DNA from: Treponema sp.
GTDB lineage: Bacteria > Spirochaetota > Spirochaetia > Treponematales > Treponemataceae
Direction: 5' to 3'
Assembly (NCBI GenBank): GCA_024402695.1
Contig: JAKSTG010000004.1
Span: 1-64,000 of the forward strand
DNA length: 64,000 bases
Shown: one piece after another, positions 1-7,994 of the stretch
How positions within the stretch are numbered: the first letter of the stretch is position 1
How the letters are laid out: each line of letters starts with the position of its first letter
The notes under the pieces: model-generated
The model's input: only the letters and a program-made list of their open reading frames with translations
What the model was told of the DNA's origin: nothing
The model's database searches: none
Program-made: the position numbers and the translations under genes

Positions 1-135
1 GATGATACTGCCCTTTGGCGGGAAAGTAGGAAGTTGCCGGCTTTTTTTATTTAACCGCTAAATTATTCCTTATTTCATTTACCTTTTTATAACTTTTATT
101 TATTTCTATAACATATTCCTTCTATGAATTATGAC

Positions 136-165
136 TTGTTTCCAATCAAATGCCCTCATTATAAT
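136..165 (+). promoter_or_regulatory. Promoter of the HD-domain gene
   Basis: A -35 box TTGTTT (136-141) and a perfect -10 box TATAAT (160-165) are separated by 18 bp. A ribosome-binding site AGGAAGGA follows at about 177-184, ahead of the ATG at 190. Bases 1-135 hold a T-rich run near 40-50 that may end an upstream gene's terminator; nothing else is recognisable there. Confidence 0.6.
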
Positions 166-189
166 GTTAAAAAAAGGAAGGAATAAATT

Positions 190-756
190 ATGACTCCAAA
201 AACTGCTTATAAATTATTGTCAAAATATGTAAAAGGAGAAACTCTTCTTAGACATTGTAAAACTGTTGGAATTGCAATGCGTTATTTTGCAGAAAAATAT
301 GGGGAAGACGCCGATTATTGGGAAAGCGTCGGAATCCTTCATGATATTGATTTTGAACAGCATCCTGACTCTCATTGTGTTGCTTGTGTAGAAATCTTTC
401 ATTCAGAAAAATCAAATTATCCAGAAATTGATGATCAGGTTATTCATGCGGTTCAGTCTCATGGATTCGGACTTTGCTGTGATGTAGAACCTTTTCATAA
501 AATGGAAAAAGTTTTGTTTGCAGTTGATGAGCTTACTGGTCTGATTTTTGCCTGTGCAATGGCTCGACCTAGCAAATCGGTTTGTGATTTGGAAGTAAAA
601 TCGGTAACAAAGAAATTTAAAGACAAGGCATTTGCTGCCGGCTGCAGCCGTGATGTAATCCGCCAGGGCGCCGAAATGATGGGCGTTGAACTCAATGATT
701 TGATTCAGGATTGTATCCTTGCAATGCGTACAAAACATGAAGAAATAGGGTGTTGA
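190..756 (+). CDS. HD-domain phosphohydrolase-like protein
   Basis: A 188-residue protein with a compact HD domain. The likely metal-site residues are His22, the His51-Asp52 pair in the segment GILHDID, His86 or His91, and Asp113. HD proteins are metal-dependent phosphohydrolases, but this short stand-alone type has no assigned substrate. The start is supported by a strong ribosome-binding site about 6 bp upstream and a good promoter. The VOC-family gene begins one base after the stop, so the two are almost certainly translated from one mRNA. The domain family is clear; the reaction is unknown. Confidence 0.8.
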   Translation: MTPKTAYKLLSKYVKGETLLRHCKTVGIAMRYFAEKYGEDADYWESVGILHDIDFEQHPDSHCVACVEIFHSEKSNYPEIDDQVIHAVQSHGFGLCCDVEPFHKMEKVLFAVDELTGLIFACAMARPSKSVCDLEVKSVTKKFKDKAFAAGCSRDVIRQGAEMMGVELNDLIQDCILAMRTKHEEIGC

Positions 757-757
757 T

Positions 758-1123
758 ATGATTAAAGGTATACATCATGTTTCAATGAAGTGCCGCCCTG
801 AACAGCTTGAAAAGGTAAGGGATTTTTACTGTTGTATGCTGGAATTACCGGTTTGCGCAGAATGGGAAACAGGTTTTCTTCTGGATACTCCAAACGGGAA
901 AGTTGAGTTCTTTACAAATGCCCAGGAAGATCTGCCTAAAGGAATAATCCGTCATTTTGCTTTTGTAGTAGATAATGTGGATGCGTACATCGGAAAATGT
1001 AAAGAAAAAGGTCATGAAATCTTTATGGGACCAAAGGATGTCGTTCTTGGCGATATAAAAGCCAGGGTTGCGTTTACTTATGGTCCTTTAGGTGAAGAAG
1101 TAGAATTCTTTGAAGTAAAATAG
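758..1123 (+). CDS. VOC/glyoxalase-superfamily protein
   Basis: A 121-residue single-domain vicinal-oxygen-chelate protein. It opens with the typical IHHVSMKC strand carrying candidate metal ligands His6 and His7, has a second half beginning at RHFAFVVDNVDA, and ends in GEEVEFFEVK, which carries the usual terminal glutamate ligand. The family includes glyoxalase I, dioxygenases and resistance proteins, and the sequence alone does not choose between them. The start codon lies one base after the stop of the HD-domain gene, so the pair forms a small operon. The next gene is convergent and only 11 bp away, with no obvious terminator hairpin. Confidence 0.8.
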   Translation: MIKGIHHVSMKCRPEQLEKVRDFYCCMLELPVCAEWETGFLLDTPNGKVEFFTNAQEDLPKGIIRHFAFVVDNVDAYIGKCKEKGHEIFMGPKDVVLGDIKARVAFTYGPLGEEVEFFEVK

Positions 1124-1134
1124 ATTTATGGATT

Positions 1135-2079
1135 TTATCTTAAAACGAAACCGGCCATAACTGTAAAATTGTCTTTTCCTTTTGCGGCGGTCTCACGTCT
1201 GTTGGATCCGAAGATCTCTCCCGGTGTGCAGGCGGTGCAGTCTTCACAGACTGTTATGTTTTTATCTTTTACACCGCATTTTTCCAGAACTGCAAGATTT
1301 GCCTTTTCCAGGGATAATCGGAAGAGTGGACCATTTCCGTTATTCCATACAAATGAAGGAAGTTTTTTTGCATCGTTTCCGGAAGTGTTTTCAAGGTTCA
1401 AAGCTTCAATGCAGTCCGGTGTGAATTCAGCGGCAAAGTAGTCTGCACGTGATTTATCTACTATATAACAGCAGTCATGTATATGTGGTCCAAGGACAAT
1501 CAGAAAGTTTTCGGCTTTTGCACCATAGTTTGTTTCTGCAAGTTTCAGGGCTTCTGCAACAATGCCTGTTCCTTTCCATCCTGAATGAACAATTCCAAAA
1601 ACTTCTGTTATTGGATCATAAAGGAAAATAGGCATGCAGTCTGCGATTGTAATTGTCGGAATAAGAAGAGGATTCTTTGTTATGATGCCGTCTCCGATTT
1701 TTTCTTTTGTGTCATCTTTTGATTTTATGTCGTAAACGATTTTTGTATGGTCCAGCTGAACAGGAACTACAGAATGCTCTGAATCTGGAAGGATTTTAGA
1801 AAAAGTGTTTTGTCTGTTCTGGTTTGTTTCGTTCCAGCGGAAACGCATGGAGCCGGCTTTACGAAGTGTCATTCCAAAGCGGGCGCCAGACTGCCTGTAG
1901 AGACTTGACTTCATGGAGGCGGCGCCAGACTGCCTGTAGAGATTTGATTCCACGGAGGCGACGCCAGACCGCCCGTTAAGGTCGGGCTCCCGCAATGCAG
2001 TTTCAGGTTCTGTCTCAAATGGCAGAGTAACAAATAAATCTTCAGGATTTATAAGATCTGCTATGCGGATTCGTCTCAT
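1135..2079 (-). CDS. pgeF: Peptidoglycan-editing factor PgeF (YfiH/laccase-domain), with in-frame repeat insertion
   Basis: A 314-residue member of the YfiH/DUF152 family; studied members act as purine nucleoside phosphorylase/deaminases or remove misincorporated amino acids from peptidoglycan precursors. The zinc-site motifs are present: TIADCMPIF and the histidine in GIVHSGWKG, with CYIV and CEDCTACTPGE towards the C terminus. The family is usually about 240-250 residues. The excess lies at the N terminus, where residues about 35-70 are a 13-residue tandem repeat (units such as RSGVASVESNLYR and QSGAASMKSSLYR) placed before the expected FGMTLRKAGSMRF strand. It is the last gene of the tyrA-folD-proC-folE2 operon, 6 bp after folE2. 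Confidence 0.85.
   Translation of the reverse strand: MRRIRIADLINPEDLFVTLPFETEPETALREPDLNGRSGVASVESNLYRQSGAASMKSSLYRQSGARFGMTLRKAGSMRFRWNETNQNRQNTFSKILPDSEHSVVPVQLDHTKIVYDIKSKDDTKEKIGDGIITKNPLLIPTITIADCMPIFLYDPITEVFGIVHSGWKGTGIVAEALKLAETNYGAKAENFLIVLGPHIHDCCYIVDKSRADYFAAEFTPDCIEALNLENTSGNDAKKLPSFVWNNGNGPLFRLSLEKANLAVLEKCGVKDKNITVCEDCTACTPGEIFGSNRRETAAKGKDNFTVMAGFVLR
1868..1985 (-). repeat. 39-bp in-frame tandem repeat inside pgeF
   Basis: About three units of 39 bp (two full, one partial) lie within the pgeF reading frame. In the coding direction each unit begins near GGCAGTCTGGCGCC and ends near TCTCTACA. The copies differ at several positions, so the duplication is not very recent. Each contributes 13 residues, rich in serine, glycine and alanine, that are foreign to the PgeF fold. 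The base composition is more GC-rich than the surrounding gene. Confidence 0.8.
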
Positions 2080-2085
2080 GAAGGT

Positions 2086-2886
2086 TTAGTCCTGACCGTT
2101 GAATTCTGTATAAGCGTAGGCATTGTGGTTGTGAATGCTTTCTTCGTTTTCGGCTTCTACGCTGAACCATTCAAAAGGTTTTTCAAGAGGGAAATTTCTT
2201 AAGGCAAGGTAAACTTCGCGGACAACATCTTCTACAAAACGAGGATTGTCGTAAGCATGTTCTGTTACGAATTTTTCATCCTGACGTTTCAGAACAGAGT
2301 AAAGGGGACCGGAAGCGGATTCTTCAATCACTTTGATAACGTCTTCCATCCAGAAGAAACTTGAGTACAGAAGTTTTACACGGACAGTTCCGCGCTGGTT
2401 ATGTGCACCATATTCACTGATTGCTTTTGAGCATGGGCACAAAGTTGTAACAGGAACTTCTATATAAATGTAGAATTTTGAATCATTCTCGGAAACTTCG
2501 GCTTCGTAGCGGCACTGGTAACTCATGAAACCAAGGCTTTTGGAAACCGGAGCTTCTTTTTCTATAAAGTAAGGAAAACTGATTGACCCGAAGGATTTTT
2601 CAGCTTCAAGTTTTGTGCGGATTTCCTCCAGCATAGCTTTGAAGTGTTTGATGGAAATATCTGTGTGATATTTATGGAACACTTCAATAAAGCGGCTCAT
2701 GTGGGTTCCTTTGAAGTTGTGGGGCAGGTTAACATACAGGTTTACCTTTGCAGTTGTATGCTGGATTTTGTTCTGTTTGTCCAAAACCTGAACCGGATAT
2801 TCCAGATCTTTTACACCTACTTTCTGAAGAGGAATCTGTCTGTTGTCGCTCTGATTCTGTATGTCTTCCAAGTTATTCTCCTGCAC
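2086..2886 (-). CDS. folE2: GTP cyclohydrolase FolE2 (type IB)
   Basis: A 266-residue FolE2 (COG1469) that converts GTP to 7,8-dihydroneopterin triphosphate, the first step of folate synthesis. Recognisable segments are KGTHMSRF near residue 60, the metal-site stretch TTLCPCSKAISEYGAHNQRG, and the C-terminal HNHNAYA. Translation appears to begin at GTG (2884-2886); no strong ribosome-binding site supports this exact start, and the first 20-30 residues are poorly conserved. It sits 26 bp after proC and 6 bp before pgeF. FolE2 is the zinc-independent alternative to FolE. FolD, another folate enzyme, is in the same operon. Confidence 0.93.
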   Translation of the reverse strand: MQENNLEDIQNQSDNRQIPLQKVGVKDLEYPVQVLDKQNKIQHTTAKVNLYVNLPHNFKGTHMSRFIEVFHKYHTDISIKHFKAMLEEIRTKLEAEKSFGSISFPYFIEKEAPVSKSLGFMSYQCRYEAEVSENDSKFYIYIEVPVTTLCPCSKAISEYGAHNQRGTVRVKLLYSSFFWMEDVIKVIEESASGPLYSVLKRQDEKFVTEHAYDNPRFVEDVVREVYLALRNFPLEKPFEWFSVEAENEESIHNHNAYAYTEFNGQD

Positions 2887-2912
2887 AAGGCTTATGTTCA
2901 GTTTTCCGGAAA

Positions 2913-3728
2913 TCAGTTCTTTTTGAAATCCATTATAGCATCAATGCTCTTGATACAGGCATTGCGGAATCCCTTTTCTTCAAGGGTTGCAACACCGCGG
3001 ATTGTTGTTCCGTTTGGTGAACAAACATTGTCTTTAAGAACTCCAGGATGTTCTCCTGTATCTTTCTGAAGTTTTGCGCTTCCCAGTACCATCTGCGAAA
3101 TAAGTTTGTAAGCAGTAGGGCGTGGGATTCCGTATTTTACAGCTGCGTCTGCGTAAGCTTCCATAAAGAGATCGACGAAGGCAGGTCCACATCCTGTTAC
3201 GGCTCCACCAATTCCCATCAGATTACTTGGAAGGAATGCAACTGTTCCTGTTGCTTCAAAAAGTTTTATGATTTCGGCTTTTTCGGCTTCATCAAGAGAG
3301 TTCTTTTCTTCGAAAAGGAGAACTCCTTCGCCTACAAGGGCTGGTGTGTTTGGCATTACAAACTGGAAGCGGCAGTATTCGCCTGTTACTGGACTAGGTT
3401 CAATAGAAAGAACTGCTGCGTATTTTGCATAATCCCAGCCGGCTGCAACAGAAACCAGGGTTTTCCCCATAAGAGAGCCACGGATTTCTTTAAGAACTCC
3501 TTCAATCTGATAAGGCTTGCAGGCCATGATCAGCGTGTCACAGGCAGAAACTACATCATTTAATGTTTTGCAGGCATTGAATCCTATCTTTTCTGCATTT
3601 TTGCAGAGTTTCTCATAGTTCGGTGCGTAGGCAAATACATTTTCACTGGCAACAAGACCGCTTTTCAGAAAACCTCCTGCCAGAGCCTGAGCCATATTTC
3701 CCATTCCTATAAAGCCTAATTTTTCCAT
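2913..3728 (-). CDS. proC: Pyrroline-5-carboxylate reductase
   Basis: A 271-residue P5C reductase that catalyses the last step of proline synthesis with NAD(P)H. The N terminus is a Rossmann motif, KLGFIGMGNMAQALAGG. The C-terminal dimerisation half contains GCGPAFVDLFMEA and the signature segment HPGVLKDNVCSPNGTTI, close to the family consensus. The length is normal. It follows folD by 27 bp and precedes folE2 by 26 bp in a minus-strand operon. Confidence 0.95.
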   Translation of the reverse strand: MEKLGFIGMGNMAQALAGGFLKSGLVASENVFAYAPNYEKLCKNAEKIGFNACKTLNDVVSACDTLIMACKPYQIEGVLKEIRGSLMGKTLVSVAAGWDYAKYAAVLSIEPSPVTGEYCRFQFVMPNTPALVGEGVLLFEEKNSLDEAEKAEIIKLFEATGTVAFLPSNLMGIGGAVTGCGPAFVDLFMEAYADAAVKYGIPRPTAYKLISQMVLGSAKLQKDTGEHPGVLKDNVCSPNGTTIRGVATLEEKGFRNACIKSIDAIMDFKKN

Positions 3729-3755
3729 AAAACCCTATTCCTTATTCCCTATTAT

Positions 3756-4625
3756 TTATTCCTTACTTTCAGCCGATTCCAGTGTATTTACCATAAGCAT
3801 GGCGATTGTCATTGGGCCGACTCCACCAGGAACCGGAGTGATGAAGCTTGCCTTTTCTTTGATGTTTTCAAAATCTACGTCACCAACCAGGCGGAAACCT
3901 GATTTTTTAGTTGCGTCTGGAATGCGGTTTACACCAACGTCAATTACAACGGCGCCGTCTTTTACCATGTCGACAGTAACTGTGTTTGGATGACCACTTG
4001 CGGCAACGATGATGTCGGCCTGCTTTACGATTTCTGCCATGTTCTTTGTTCCAGTGTGGCACATTGTAACTGTACAGTTTGTGTCGCGGCGGGCCAGAAG
4101 AAGGCTTACTGGTTTTCCAACGATATTTGAACGGCCGATTACGACTGCGTGTTTTCCGCTTGTTTCAATTCCCATTTTTTGAAGAAGAACGATGATTCCG
4201 TGTGGAGTACATGGAAGAAATGCTTTTTTTCCGATAACCATGTTTCCAACGTTTACAGGGTGGAATCCGTCTACGTCTTTTGCAGGATCAATGGCAAGAA
4301 GAACTTTTTCTTCATCGATATGTTTTGGAAGTGGCAGCTGAACCAGGATTCCGTGAACTGTGTCATCGGCATTCAGTTTTGCGATCAGGTCCAGAAGTTC
4401 AGCTTCTGTTGTTGTTTCAGGAAGGTCCAGTGAACGGTCTTCCATTCCGCATTCAGCAAGGGCCTTTCTTTTTCCTGTAACGTAAGAAACGGAAGCAGGA
4501 TTTTCACCAACGAGGATTACTGCCAGACATGGTGTGATTCCTTTTTCCTTAAGTTTTGCTGTTCTTTCTGCTACTTCAGCTCTTGTGTCAGCTGCAATCT
4601 GTTTTCCATCAATAATAGTTGCCAT
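3756..4625 (-). CDS. folD: Bifunctional methylenetetrahydrofolate dehydrogenase/cyclohydrolase
   Basis: A 289-residue FolD that interconverts 5,10-methylene-THF, 5,10-methenyl-THF and 10-formyl-THF in one-carbon metabolism. The family motifs are visible: SYVTGKRKA with the catalytic lysine, VQLPLPKHI, the NADP-binding [12 protein letters not shown], and the C-terminal [10 protein letters not shown]. The ATG is preceded by an AGGAGAAA ribosome-binding site. It lies 12 bp after tyrA and 27 bp before proC. The length and all core motifs are normal. Confidence 0.96.
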   Translation of the reverse strand: MATIIDGKQIAADTRAEVAERTAKLKEKGITPCLAVILVGENPASVSYVTGKRKALAECGMEDRSLDLPETTTEAELLDLIAKLNADDTVHGILVQLPLPKHIDEEKVLLAIDPAKDVDGFHPVNVGNMVIGKKAFLPCTPHGIIVLLQKMGIETSGKHAVVIGRSNIVGKPVSLLLARRDTNCTVTMCHTGTKNMAEIVKQADIIVAASGHPNTVTVDMVKDGAVVIDVGVNRIPDATKKSGFRLVGDVDFENIKEKASFITPVPGGVGPMTIAMLMVNTLESAESKE

Positions 4626-4637
4626 TTATATTTCTCC

Positions 4638-5513
4638 TTATTTATTCTGCATTGCCTGGCGGTGAAGACGAACGTTTCTCAGGACTTCTTCCATTTTTTC
4701 ACGCTCTTCGTTTTCAATCATTGTTTCGAAGTTTTTAAGCTGGTCGCCCAAAGATTTTATGTGTGGAAGAAGTTTGTCTTTGTTTTCAAGGAAAAGCTCT
4801 GTCCAGAGTGGGGCGTTGATCATTGCGATTCGTGTCAGGTCTTCAAAAGATCCTCCACCGAAAGCAGTGATTTCATCATTTGGTGCCGAAAGAACCATTG
4901 CCGAGGCTACAACGTGACAAAGCTGGGAAGTGAATCCGATGTTGTAGTCGTGGGTGTCGATATCCGTATCAGTGATTTTAGAGAATCCGATTGAGTAGAT
5001 GAATTCTCGGAGCAGTTCCAGGTTTTCTGGTTTGTTGTATGCTCGTGGGATAAGAAGGTAATTGTGATTCTTGAAGTATTCGCCTTTTGCGGCAACAAAA
5101 CCTTCCTTTTCACCACCGGCCATTGGGTGTCCAAGAATGAAGTCGTAATCTTCTGTCTGGAAGTCTTCGAACTTTCCTTTATATATAGCTTTTACACCGG
5201 AAATATCAGTTACGATTGCGCCTTCCTTGAAAGCCTTTTTGTGGGCTGCCAGGAAGTCAGTAATGATGGCCGGATAAAGACAGATGATGACAATGTCACA
5301 TTTTGCGAGCATCTCATCTACGTTGTCTGGAGAATAGGCTTCATCTATTACAGAAAGCTTAAGGGCTTCCTTCAGTGAATATTCATTTCTGTCACAGGCA
5401 AAGATTTTTCCTGTTGCTTCCTTTACTTCAAGGATATTTTCCTGGATTGCGCGGGCGAAAGATCCACCCATAATACCAAGTCCTACAATTCCATAATTCA
5501 GGTTACAAAGCAT
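4638..5513 (-). CDS. tyrA: Prephenate (or arogenate) dehydrogenase
   Basis: A 291-residue TyrA-type dehydrogenase. The N-terminal Rossmann fold reads YGIVGLGIMGGSFARA; further in are HPMAGGEKEGF and the helical C-terminal segment TSQLCHVVASAMV. It makes the tyrosine precursor 4-hydroxyphenylpyruvate (or tyrosine from arogenate); the two activities cannot be separated by eye. No chorismate mutase or ACT domain is fused. It is the first gene of the minus-strand operon. A perfect 14-bp palindrome lies about 27 bp upstream. Confidence 0.9.
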   Translation of the reverse strand: MLCNLNYGIVGLGIMGGSFARAIQENILEVKEATGKIFACDRNEYSLKEALKLSVIDEAYSPDNVDEMLAKCDIVIICLYPAIITDFLAAHKKAFKEGAIVTDISGVKAIYKGKFEDFQTEDYDFILGHPMAGGEKEGFVAAKGEYFKNHNYLLIPRAYNKPENLELLREFIYSIGFSKITDTDIDTHDYNIGFTSQLCHVVASAMVLSAPNDEITAFGGGSFEDLTRIAMINAPLWTELFLENKDKLLPHIKSLGDQLKNFETMIENEEREKMEEVLRNVRLHRQAMQNK

Positions 5514-5539
5514 AATTTTCCTCGTTTTGTTCCATAGTT

Positions 5540-5553
5540 TACTATATATAGTA
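5540..5553. promoter_or_regulatory. Perfect 14-bp palindrome upstream of tyrA
   Basis: TACTATATATAGTA reads the same on both strands. It lies between the divergent tyrA operon and the DUF4912 gene, where a -10 element of the minus-strand promoter would be expected. It could be an operator overlapping a TATATA-type -10 box; no regulator is identified. Confidence 0.4.
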
Positions 5554-5587
5554 TCCTTTTTGAAGTATCACTAAAGGGGAAGTTGAA

Positions 5588-5616
5588 TTGTCACAAGTGA
5601 TAAAAATCACTATTAT
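5588..5616 (+). promoter_or_regulatory. Promoter of the DUF4912 gene
   Basis: TTGTCA (5588-5593) and TATTAT (5611-5616) are separated by exactly 17 bp. The ATG at 5625 follows the -10 box after only 8 bp and has no Shine-Dalgarno, so the predicted mRNA has essentially no leader. Confidence 0.65.
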
Positions 5617-5624
5617 TAAGCGAT

Positions 5625-6290
5625 ATGAGTAAAATGGTAGTGGACCGTGGTCATATTGAATCACTGTCTTTTTCTGATTTAGTTACCCTGGCAGATGAAT
5701 ACGGACTTGATGTTCCGGAAGATCTGGACCGTCAGTTTTTGATTGCAGAAATCATTGATGTTCTGCATGATGCCGAAAATGATGGCGATGAAATGAAGGT
5801 TTCATCAGCTGTTTCTGAAGGCGAAGCTGCTCTTCCTAAAAATTACAACGAAACTCAGATTTCAGCTGTTCTTGAAAATCCTGCATGGGTTTTCGTTTTC
5901 TGGAATCTCAGCGAGTCATCAAAGCTTATGCTCAAGAAACGAGCTTGCTCTCTCAGCCTTAGAATTTGTTCTTATGAATCTAGAGAACAGGTTGAAAACG
6001 GTGAAAAACCTGTAAGTGCTTACGAAATCCAGAACCTCAGTTCAGCCCAGGAACAGCATGTTCTTCTGAACACAGAATGTCGTTTTATTACAATCGAACT
6101 GGTTTACGCAAATTCATCAACAGGAAGTGTTCTTGCTTGTACACCTGTTGTGGAAATTCCGGAAGGGGCAGAATACCTTAATACTGTTCACCCTGGTTCG
6201 GAACCTGATTTCAGCGAAATCATCCGTCTGTCGGGAATGGAAGACGTCCTTACAGATCAGTATGAAAACCACAGACAATCTTTTGCATAA
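5625..6290 (+). CDS. DUF4912-domain protein with Rho-N/SAP-like N terminus
   Basis: A 221-residue protein. Residues about 11-50 resemble the small helical Rho N-terminal/SAP-like module (SFSDLVTLADEYGL followed by LDRQFLIAEIIDVL). Residues about 80-190 match the DUF4912 type, with NPAWVFVFWNLSES at its start and a later CRFITIELVYAN strand. DUF4912 has no established function. The gene is followed after 13 bp by the GH57-like gene and is probably cotranscribed with it, so a shared role in carbohydrate or envelope metabolism is possible but unproven. The start codon lacks a ribosome-binding site and sits 8 bp after the -10 box. Confidence 0.75.
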   Translation: MSKMVVDRGHIESLSFSDLVTLADEYGLDVPEDLDRQFLIAEIIDVLHDAENDGDEMKVSSAVSEGEAALPKNYNETQISAVLENPAWVFVFWNLSESSKLMLKKRACSLSLRICSYESREQVENGEKPVSAYEIQNLSSAQEQHVLLNTECRFITIELVYANSSTGSVLACTPVVEIPEGAEYLNTVHPGSEPDFSEIIRLSGMEDVLTDQYENHRQSFA

Positions 6291-6303
6291 ACAGGAAATT
6301 GAT

Positions 6304-7899
6304 ATGCCAAATAAAAAATTAGTTCTTTTATTGAATACTTCTCAGGAATATATCCGCCATCTTCAGGAAGAAGATGTAAAGAAATATGCTCCTGAAATCA
6401 ACAGACTGTTTGAAGCAATTACAGATACTTACATTCCTCTTCTGTGGATGTTTGAACGCCTTGATGAAGACGGAGTTCCATACAAACTGCAGATGGTTCT
6501 GCCACCTGTGCTTTGTACACTTCTTGAAGATACTGTTGTTCAGGCCCAGTATGTTGACTGGCTTACACGTCTTGAACAGTTCTGCGCAAAAGAAGTTAAG
6601 CGTTCTTCAAAAAATAAGGAAGTTCAGGTACTTGCAAATGTAAGACTGGAAACAGTAAAAAAATGCCGTGCAGATTTTACAAGCCGTTACGGAATGAGAC
6701 TGGTTCCTCAGTTTGCTGCTCTTCAGAAATCAGGCAAGCTTGAAATTATGGCTACAACCGGAACAGATCTTTTTATGCCTTTCTATAAGGACATGAAAGA
6801 AATCCTTTCGGCTCAGATTGAAACAGGGCTCAACGCATACAAGAATTTCTTCGGAGATGTTCCGGACGGATTCTGGCTTCCTGACCTTGGATATGCTGAA
6901 GGGGTTGAAAGCCTTATTCGTGCTTACGGTTTCAATTACACAGTACTGGATCCAAGAAGTACACTTCTTGCAAAGGAACTTCCTGAAGACGGAATCTTCT
7001 ATCCTTGCAGATTCTATAATTCACTGGCAGCTTTTACTGCAAAGAAAATCGGAACAAAAGTTCTTTTTGATGAAGACGAAGGTTATGCATTCAATCCTGT
7101 TTACAGAAATGAAAATCGTGATGCTGCTTTTGATCTTCCTGCAAAAGACCTGGTTCCATTTATTGATAACGGAACTTCCCGCTACGCTTCAGGCTGTAAA
7201 TACTTCAACAAATCTTTTGATTCTGAAGGACTTTATAACACAGCCGCTGCACAGGAACAGCTCCAGAAAGATGCAGAAGATTTCCTTTCTAATATAGAAG
7301 AAGAACTTTCTAAGGCTCAGGAACTGGCAAAGAATACAGACTACGTTTCAGAAACAGTTCTTATTGATCTTGATGATATGCGCCGCAACTGGGGCGAGGG
7401 CCTTAAATGGATTGAAAACCTTTTTAGAATGGCAGGAACAAAAGACTTTGAATACGCTACTTGCCGTGAACTTCTGGACAATCAGTACAATCTGCAGAAA
7501 ATCACACCGTATTACGCTTCAAATCTTGGAGCCGGATACGGCGAAAATCTTCTTTCAAACAAAAACTGCTGGATGATGCGTTATGTAAGAAAAGCCAGTG
7601 AACGTATGGTGGATCTTGCAGACCGTTTCCCAACAGATACAGGACTTAAAGCCCGTCTTCTGGACCTTGCCGCAAAAGAACTTATGATTGCTCAGGGATC
7701 AGGTTGGGCAAAAATGCTGGATGATGATATTTCTCCTGAATATGTAAAGAAAGTTTTCAGAGAAAGTATTACAGCCTTCACAATGGTATTCGACTCCCTT
7801 GGATCAAATACTGTCAGTACAGAATGGCTTACAAACCTGGAAGCAGAACATCCTCTGTTCCCTTGGATGAATTACCGCATTTTCAGTAAGAAACAATAA
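6304..7899 (+). CDS. GH57-like glucan branching enzyme homologue, probably catalytically inactive
   Basis: A 531-residue protein with the layout of GH57 alpha-1,4-glucan branching enzymes (DUF1957 type). The five GH57 motifs can be located, but most are altered. Motif I, normally HAHLPY, is NTSQEY at residues 11-16. Motif II is KLEIMATTGTD. In motif III the nucleophile Glu of WLPE is Asp194 (GFWLPDLGY). Motif IV keeps an acid/base-like Asp355 but FGHWW is replaced (DLDDMRRNW). The SDW motif is GSGW near 465-468. Fold and length are retained, so it looks like a stable protein that has lost hydrolase chemistry. I chose ATG 6304 because the in-frame sequence before it overlaps the DUF4912 gene in another frame. 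Confidence 0.8.
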   Translation: MPNKKLVLLLNTSQEYIRHLQEEDVKKYAPEINRLFEAITDTYIPLLWMFERLDEDGVPYKLQMVLPPVLCTLLEDTVVQAQYVDWLTRLEQFCAKEVKRSSKNKEVQVLANVRLETVKKCRADFTSRYGMRLVPQFAALQKSGKLEIMATTGTDLFMPFYKDMKEILSAQIETGLNAYKNFFGDVPDGFWLPDLGYAEGVESLIRAYGFNYTVLDPRSTLLAKELPEDGIFYPCRFYNSLAAFTAKKIGTKVLFDEDEGYAFNPVYRNENRDAAFDLPAKDLVPFIDNGTSRYASGCKYFNKSFDSEGLYNTAAAQEQLQKDAEDFLSNIEEELSKAQELAKNTDYVSETVLIDLDDMRRNWGEGLKWIENLFRMAGTKDFEYATCRELLDNQYNLQKITPYYASNLGAGYGENLLSNKNCWMMRYVRKASERMVDLADRFPTDTGLKARLLDLAAKELMIAQGSGWAKMLDDDISPEYVKKVFRESITAFTMVFDSLGSNTVSTEWLTNLEAEHPLFPWMNYRIFSKKQ

Positions 7900-7902
7900 A
7901 GA

Positions 7903-7978
7903 GGGGAAAAGCCTTTCCCCTGGCTTCAAACCTGCGGTTTTCAGCACACCCCTTTCTTCGGGGCTGCGCCCCAAACCC
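7903..7978. repeat. Palindrome cluster between the GH57-like gene and argJ
   Basis: Three nested or adjacent inverted repeats lie in 95 bp. GGGGAAA-AGCC-TTTCCCC starts near 7903. An outer pair CTGCGGTTT / AAACCCGCAG encloses GGGGC-TGC-GCCCC. There is no T-run long enough for a classic terminator on the plus strand. The TGC-loop palindrome resembles the GGATGC-TGC-GCATCC hairpin downstream of icd, which suggests a family of small dispersed hairpins. Confidence 0.6.
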
Positions 7979-7994
7979 GCAGTAAGGAAAAACT

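Noticed and set aside
6127-6303. Longer reading frame for the GH57-like protein starting at 6127
   Set aside because: This 5' part overlaps the end of the DUF4912 gene in another frame, and the family's first strand (KLVLLLN) begins at ATG 6304.
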